Source: Hydrogenothermaceae bacterium (GTDB lineage Bacteria > Aquificota > Aquificia > Aquificales > Hydrogenothermaceae). From it: a stretch of 64,000 nt of DNA. How positions within the stretch are numbered: the stretch's first letter is position 1; each line of letters opens with the position of its first letter. The notes under the pieces were generated by a model, which was given only the letters and a program-made list of their open reading frames with translations, was not told the origin of the DNA and ran no database searches. Shown here one piece after another: positions 60,230-64,000 of the stretch. The stretch spans positions 28,075 to 92,074 of the forward strand of contig WIAL01000037.1 of the NCBI GenBank assembly GCA_015519975.1, written 5' to 3'. A program made the position numbers and the translations under genes.

Positions 60230-61045
60230 TTATAACCTGTTTTTGCTGTTTAAGTAAAGCATTCTTAAAGGATTTACAAGTTTTCCGTATCTTCTAATTT
60301 CATAATGAAGATGGACTCCAGTAGAACGTCCAGTACTTCCAGCATATCCTATTATCTGACCTGCTTTTACCCTTTGACCGGATCTAACTTTTATATAGTA
60401 AAGGTGACCGTATAACGTAGTAAAACCATATTTGTGTTTAATTTTAACCATTTTTCCATACCCACCAGCCCATCCAGCATAAACAACAACTCCATTTGCA
60501 GTTGCAAAAACAGGTTGCTTAAAAGATGCTCTCATGTCTAATCCAGAGTGAAATGCTCTTTTTCCGTTAAATGGATCTCTTCTGTATCCAAAACGGGATG
60601 TTATCTTGCCGTAAAGGGGAACTCCTACTGGAATATCTTGAATTATCTTTAAGAGTTTGTCCATTTTATATTCTAATTTTTCAGCATATACGTGAATGCT
60701 TTTACTGTCTGCAGGTATAAACAAACCACCTTGAGGGATTGTTACTTTTATACCTTTTCTTTTTAGAAGTTTATTGGCATTTTTTATTTTTTCTTCAATT
60801 TTTTTTAATTTTGCAACTAATTTTTCTTTTTCTTCTACAGCTTTTCTAAGCTGGTCATCTTTTTCTTTAATAAGTTCTGTTAATACAAGGACTTCTTTTT
60901 TTAAATCTGCAGTTTTTTTCTCACATTCATTTCTGGAATTTAAAACTGTAAATCCGAGTATAACAGTTACTACAGTTAAAACAGTCATATAACCGTATAT
61001 AAATAAAAATTTCTTATCCAATTTCTTTTGCCACCTCTTTGGCAT
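60230..61045 (-). CDS. M23 metallopeptidase with membrane anchor and coiled coil
   Basis: This 271-residue protein has an N-terminal membrane segment (about 14-32; [20 protein letters not shown] in part), a coiled coil (about 35-90; rich in Glu/Lys/Leu) and a LytM/M23 domain (about 140-260). The zinc ligands are visible in [10 protein letters not shown] and [12 protein letters not shown], with [20 protein letters not shown] between. It may cut peptidoglycan in the periplasm, as EnvC/NlpD-like activators or true endopeptidases do; here the ligands are intact, so enzyme activity is plausible. Its start lies 32 bases inside hemB. Confidence 0.87.
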   Translation of the reverse strand: MPKRWQKKLDKKFLFIYGYMTVLTVVTVILGFTVLNSRNECEKKTADLKKEVLVLTELIKEKDDQLRKAVEEKEKLVAKLKKIEEKIKNANKLLKRKGIKVTIPQGGLFIPADSKSIHVYAEKLEYKMDKLLKIIQDIPVGVPLYGKITSRFGYRRDPFNGKRAFHSGLDMRASFKQPVFATANGVVVYAGWAGGYGKMVKIKHKYGFTTLYGHLYYIKVRSGQRVKAGQIIGYAGSTGRSTGVHLHYEIRRYGKLVNPLRMLYLNSKNRL

Positions 61046-61985
61046 GATATGTAATTATTATATCAGCACCAGCTCTTTTCATAGATGTTAGTGTTTCAAA
61101 TATAACTTTTTTTTCATCAATCCATCCCATTTTACCAGCTGCTTTAACCATTGAGTATTCTCCACTGACGTTGTAGGCTGCAACAGGTACGTTAAAGTTT
61201 TGTCTAATATCAGATATTATATCTAAATATGAAAGAGCTGGTTTTACCATTACTATGTCTGCACCTTCTTCTATATCAAGTTCAACTTCTCTTAAAGCTT
61301 CTCTTCTATTTGCAGGATCCATTTGATAGCTTCTTCTATCTCCAAAGGCAGGGGTTGATTCAGCAGCTTCTCTAAAAGGTCCATAATAAGAAGATGCATA
61401 TTTTGCAGAGTAAGACATTATTGGTATATTTGTAAACCCTTCGCCGTCTAAAGCTTCTCTTATAGCTTTTACAACACCATCCATCATTCCTGATGGAGCA
61501 ACCATATCAGCTCCAGCTTTTGCGTGAGATATTACCTGTTTTTTTGTATTTTCAAGGGTAACGTCATTATCAACATCTCCACAACATAAAACCCCGCAGT
61601 GCCCATGCTCAGTGTATTCACAAAAACACACATCTGTGATTACATAAAGATCTGGATACTTATCTTTTATGTATTTAATTGCTTTTTGAATAATTCCTTC
61701 ATCGCTCCATGTATCGCTTCCTACCTCATCTTTATGTGAAGGAATTCCAAAAAGCAGGACTGCAGGTATATTTAAATCTACAACTTCTTTAAGTTCTTCA
61801 TCTATTTGGTCAAGAGAGTATCTATATATCCCTGGCATCGAGGAAATTTCAACTTTTATATCTTTCCCATCTTCTATAAAAAGTGGGTATATTAAATCAT
61901 CAACAGTCAGTACTGTTTCCCTTACTAATCTTCTTATATTTTCATTTTTTCTAAGTCTTCTTGGTCTATGTATTGGAAACCCCAA
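61014..61985 (-). CDS. hemB: Delta-aminolevulinic acid dehydratase (porphobilinogen synthase)
   Basis: HemB joins two 5-aminolevulinate molecules into porphobilinogen for haem and sirohaem. This 323-residue protein has [20 protein letters not shown], a zinc-type Cys triad in [12 protein letters not shown] (Cys120, Cys122, Cys130), and the two active-site lysines in [16 protein letters not shown] and [10 protein letters not shown]. The length is standard. The start is 11 bases after the GGDEF gene stop. Confidence 0.97.
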   Translation of the reverse strand: MGFPIHRPRRLRKNENIRRLVRETVLTVDDLIYPLFIEDGKDIKVEISSMPGIYRYSLDQIDEELKEVVDLNIPAVLLFGIPSHKDEVGSDTWSDEGIIQKAIKYIKDKYPDLYVITDVCFCEYTEHGHCGVLCCGDVDNDVTLENTKKQVISHAKAGADMVAPSGMMDGVVKAIREALDGEGFTNIPIMSYSAKYASSYYGPFREAAESTPAFGDRRSYQMDPANRREALREVELDIEEGADIVMVKPALSYLDIISDIRQNFNVPVAAYNVSGEYSMVKAAGKMGWIDEKKVIFETLTSMKRAGADIIITYHAKEVAKEIG

Positions 61986-61996
61986 ATTTTTACCTC

Positions 61997-63040
61997 CTAA
62001 AGTACAACAACTTTATTTTTCCCAGTTTTTTTTGCTTCATATAAAGCTTTGTCAGCCCTTTCTATAAGAGACTCTACCGTATCATCTTTTTTTGCCTGTG
62101 TAACTCCAAAACTTGCTGTAATTTTTATAGTTTCATCATTTATATGGATCTTTCTATTTTCAATAATTTTTCTCAGCCTTTCCGCAATATTTTTAGCATC
62201 ATCTTTACTTATACCTGGGAGAATTATTCCAAATTCTTCTCCTCCAAGTCTTCCGACTATAGTATTAGCCCTTAAATAAAATTTTAAAACTGTTGCTATT
62301 TCTTTTAAAACTTCATCTCCTATTAAATGACCATAAGTATCATTTATACTTTTAAAGTTGTCTATATCCAGCATTACAAAGGAAAATGGATAATTTTTTT
62401 CTTTATAATCTTTTAAAAAGTCTTCAAGTGCCCTTATAAATCTCCTTCTATTTGGAATGCCTGTTAGAAAATCTATATTCGCTTCTTTTCTTGCAACTTT
62501 TAAAGCTTTTCTTAACTGACTTATCTCCTTATGATACTCTTCTAATTTTTCTTGCTGGATTTTATTTTCTTTTCTTAATTCTTCAATTTCACTAAGAATT
62601 TTCTTTAAATATGAAAGTATTATTTCGTCATTAACTTCTTTCGCCTTTTCTTCTAAAACTTCTTTATGAGCATCTAAATTTCTTTGATATGCATCTAAAG
62701 TTTTTAAAATATCTTCTAAACTTTTTTCTATTTTTTCAGAAACATTATTTACCTGTGTAACAACTTCAGATGTAACATTACTTTCTGATTTTTCTAAATC
62801 TGAATAGTAAGTTTTATAAAGTCCTTTTATTTCAAGGTCAGACAGCTGTTTGTTATTCTCATAAATATAGCAAAAAATTAAAAACCACCTTTCATACCAT
62901 TTAGGAAGAGGAACTATGTTATTTCTCATCATGAAAGAAAGTTCCATTTTTACAATATCTAAAATTTTTTTCATATCTTTTTCAGATATATTTTTTTGAT
63001 CTTGTAAAGATAAATATTTACACTTTATCTCTTCTTTCAA
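61997..63040 (-). CDS. Diguanylate cyclase (GGDEF domain) with helical N-terminus
   Basis: This 347-residue cytoplasmic protein has a helical sensory part (about 1-170), including a long coiled coil from about residue 95, and a C-terminal GGDEF domain (about 180-345): [40 protein letters not shown] and the signature GGEEF in [20 protein letters not shown] is an active form, so it should make cyclic di-GMP. An RxxD inhibitory site was not evident to me at the usual place. No EAL domain is present. Confidence 0.92.
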   Translation of the reverse strand: MKEEIKCKYLSLQDQKNISEKDMKKILDIVKMELSFMMRNNIVPLPKWYERWFLIFCYIYENNKQLSDLEIKGLYKTYYSDLEKSESNVTSEVVTQVNNVSEKIEKSLEDILKTLDAYQRNLDAHKEVLEEKAKEVNDEIILSYLKKILSEIEELRKENKIQQEKLEEYHKEISQLRKALKVARKEANIDFLTGIPNRRRFIRALEDFLKDYKEKNYPFSFVMLDIDNFKSINDTYGHLIGDEVLKEIATVLKFYLRANTIVGRLGGEEFGIILPGISKDDAKNIAERLRKIIENRKIHINDETIKITASFGVTQAKKDDTVESLIERADKALYEAKKTGKNKVVVL

Positions 63041-63043
63041 AAT

Positions 63044-64000
63044 CTAAACCTCTACTTTTTGATTATTAGTAGTACTTTCGGTAGTTTCTACTTCTTTCAT
63101 TAAATAAACTTTGTCACCTTTTTTAACTTTGTCTACAGTCTTAAGTCCAACAACCATACCCCGCTCAGCAATCTCTATATTTTGCCTGTCTAGCTGCATA
63201 GATTCAACCTTTTGTCTTACAACTCCTGTAGTTTTCCCAATTATATGTATTGTATCACCTACTTTCATTGGGTTATTAATTATTTTTACTTCTGCAACAG
63301 ATATTTTTGGATAATAGTGAATAACTTCTCCTACATAAAGTTTTTGTTCCTTAGCAATAGATTTGTTTATACCAAATAACCCTTCACCAAAGTAAAATCC
63401 ACTGTCCCACTCTCTATGGTAAACTCTTTCAAGTCTATCCCATAAATCTTTCCAGCCTTTCGTTTTCCATTCACCGTTTAATATCCTATCTCTTGCTTCT
63501 CTATAAGCTGAAGTTACCATATACGCATAATCTGGGTTTTTATTTCTTCCTTCTATTTTCCAGCTGTCTGCCCACATTAGTTTATCAACAAAATTTATTG
63601 TAACTAAATCTCTTGCAGATAAAACATAATCACTTCCAAGAACAAAGTCTGTACCTGTATTTTTAGACGTTATTTTAACTTCAAACTCGTGTCTGCAAAC
63701 CTGACTGCATTCTCCTCTATTCCCTGAGGTTTCAAAAACATCATGAGACAGGAAACATCTTCCTGAAACTGCCATACACATTGCACCATGTATAAATATT
63801 TCTATTTCAAGGTTTGTTTTTCTTTTAAGGTCTAAAAGTCCTTCAAGTTTTACTTCTCTTGCTGGAACAATTCTTTTAATTCCCATTTTTTCGTAAAATT
63901 TTGCAGCCTGAGAGTTTGAAACTGATGCCATTGTGGAAAGGTGTGTTTCAATACCAAGTTCTAAAGATTTTGATAGAACAGCCATATCCCAGCCAATAAC
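63044..64000 (-). CDS. Peptidase U32 family protein, N-terminus cut by the window
   Basis: The frame is open to base 64000 (upstream residues read VIGWD before the Met at 63985), so the N-terminus is missing. The U32 signature EIFIHGAMCMAVSGRCFLSH is complete, followed by NRGECSQVCRHEFEV with two of the conserved cysteines and a C-terminal beta-barrel (KVGDTIHIIGKTTGVV). The length and the C-terminal extension are like YegQ/TrhP or RlhA, which act in tRNA or rRNA hydroxylation with Fe-S clusters; I cannot choose between them. It ends four bases before the GGDEF start. Confidence 0.9.
   Translation of the reverse strand, partial: VIGWDMAVLSKSLELGIETHLSTMASVSNSQAAKFYEKMGIKRIVPAREVKLEGLLDLKRKTNLEIEIFIHGAMCMAVSGRCFLSHDVFETSGNRGECSQVCRHEFEVKITSKNTGTDFVLGSDYVLSARDLVTINFVDKLMWADSWKIEGRNKNPDYAYMVTSAYREARDRILNGEWKTKGWKDLWDRLERVYHREWDSGFYFGEGLFGINKSIAKEQKLYVGEVIHYYPKISVAEVKIINNPMKVGDTIHIIGKTTGVVRQKVESMQLDRQNIEIAERGMVVGLKTVDKVKKGDKVYLMKEVETTESTTNNQKVEV

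Overview
The window is a continuous piece of a low-GC, thermophile-like chromosome that most resembles Hydrogenothermaceae (Aquificota), probably Sulfurihydrogenibium or a close relative. The reasons are the AT-rich sequence with purine-rich ribosome sites, an ATP-citrate lyase pair (aclBA) beside a monomeric-type isocitrate dehydrogenase (reductive TCA cycle), a biotin carboxyltransferase of the PycB/OadA type, a large sulfur and molybdoenzyme region, and a tmRNA whose tag ends in a form close to the one I recall for Aquifex. The genus is inferred from gene content; no database was searched.

Layout. 1-3886 (minus strand): the 3'-truncated purL, an MgtC/DUF4010 membrane protein and a RusA-like resolvase. 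4144-22637 (plus strand): a sulfur/molybdenum block of about 18 kb. It runs: periplasmic double-domain rhodanese; YeeE/YedE thiosulfate-type transporter; 43-residue membrane protein; membrane-anchored degenerate rhodanese ending in Gly-Cys-Leu; Tat-exported type II (NarG/SerA/EbdA-like) molybdoenzyme with its NarH-like beta subunit; a gamma subunit fused to cytochrome c; a second secreted protein ending in Gly-Cys-Leu; a second molybdoenzyme in B-C-A order; a TorD-like chaperone; an Fe-S protein with an internal twin-arginine motif; a FadL-like porin; a periplasmic SCP2-like protein; and a YeiH-type exporter. 22699-23047: tmRNA. 23066-30055: dicarboxylate symporter, ychF, a PilB-type ATPase, a GAF protein and proS. 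30200-35785: aclB, aclA and icd, with a shared palindromic site at both promoters. 36013-39756: three poorly known genes and rel. 39759-47783: a division and cell-wall cluster (ftsW-murG-murB-ddl-ftsQ-ftsA-ftsZ-pgsA-plsY). 47879-51548: the carboxyltransferase, an Rrf2 regulator with two hemerythrins, and speH. 51622-64000: glmS, pdxJ, an amidase, coaX, dapB, an AtpZ-like protein, a DHH phosphoesterase, nth, a stand-alone 5'-3' exonuclease, an M23 peptidase, hemB, a GGDEF protein and a U32 peptidase cut by the window end.

How it may work together. The sulfur block looks like one functional unit: import of thiosulfate or another sulfur species, sulfur transfer by rhodanese, two exported molybdoenzymes with a cytochrome c and a quinone-type (NrfD) membrane subunit, two candidate cysteine-arm carriers, and an anion exporter. 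I cannot tell from sequence whether it oxidises or reduces sulfur compounds. The carbon-fixation genes seem to be co-regulated through the palindrome. Most plus-strand units of the sulfur block end in a very similar short GGGGC-loop-GCCCC hairpin.

No CRISPR array, insertion sequence, tRNA or rRNA was seen. No non-coding stretch exceeds 300 bases apart from the tmRNA interval; the longest is 3887-4143 (257 bases).
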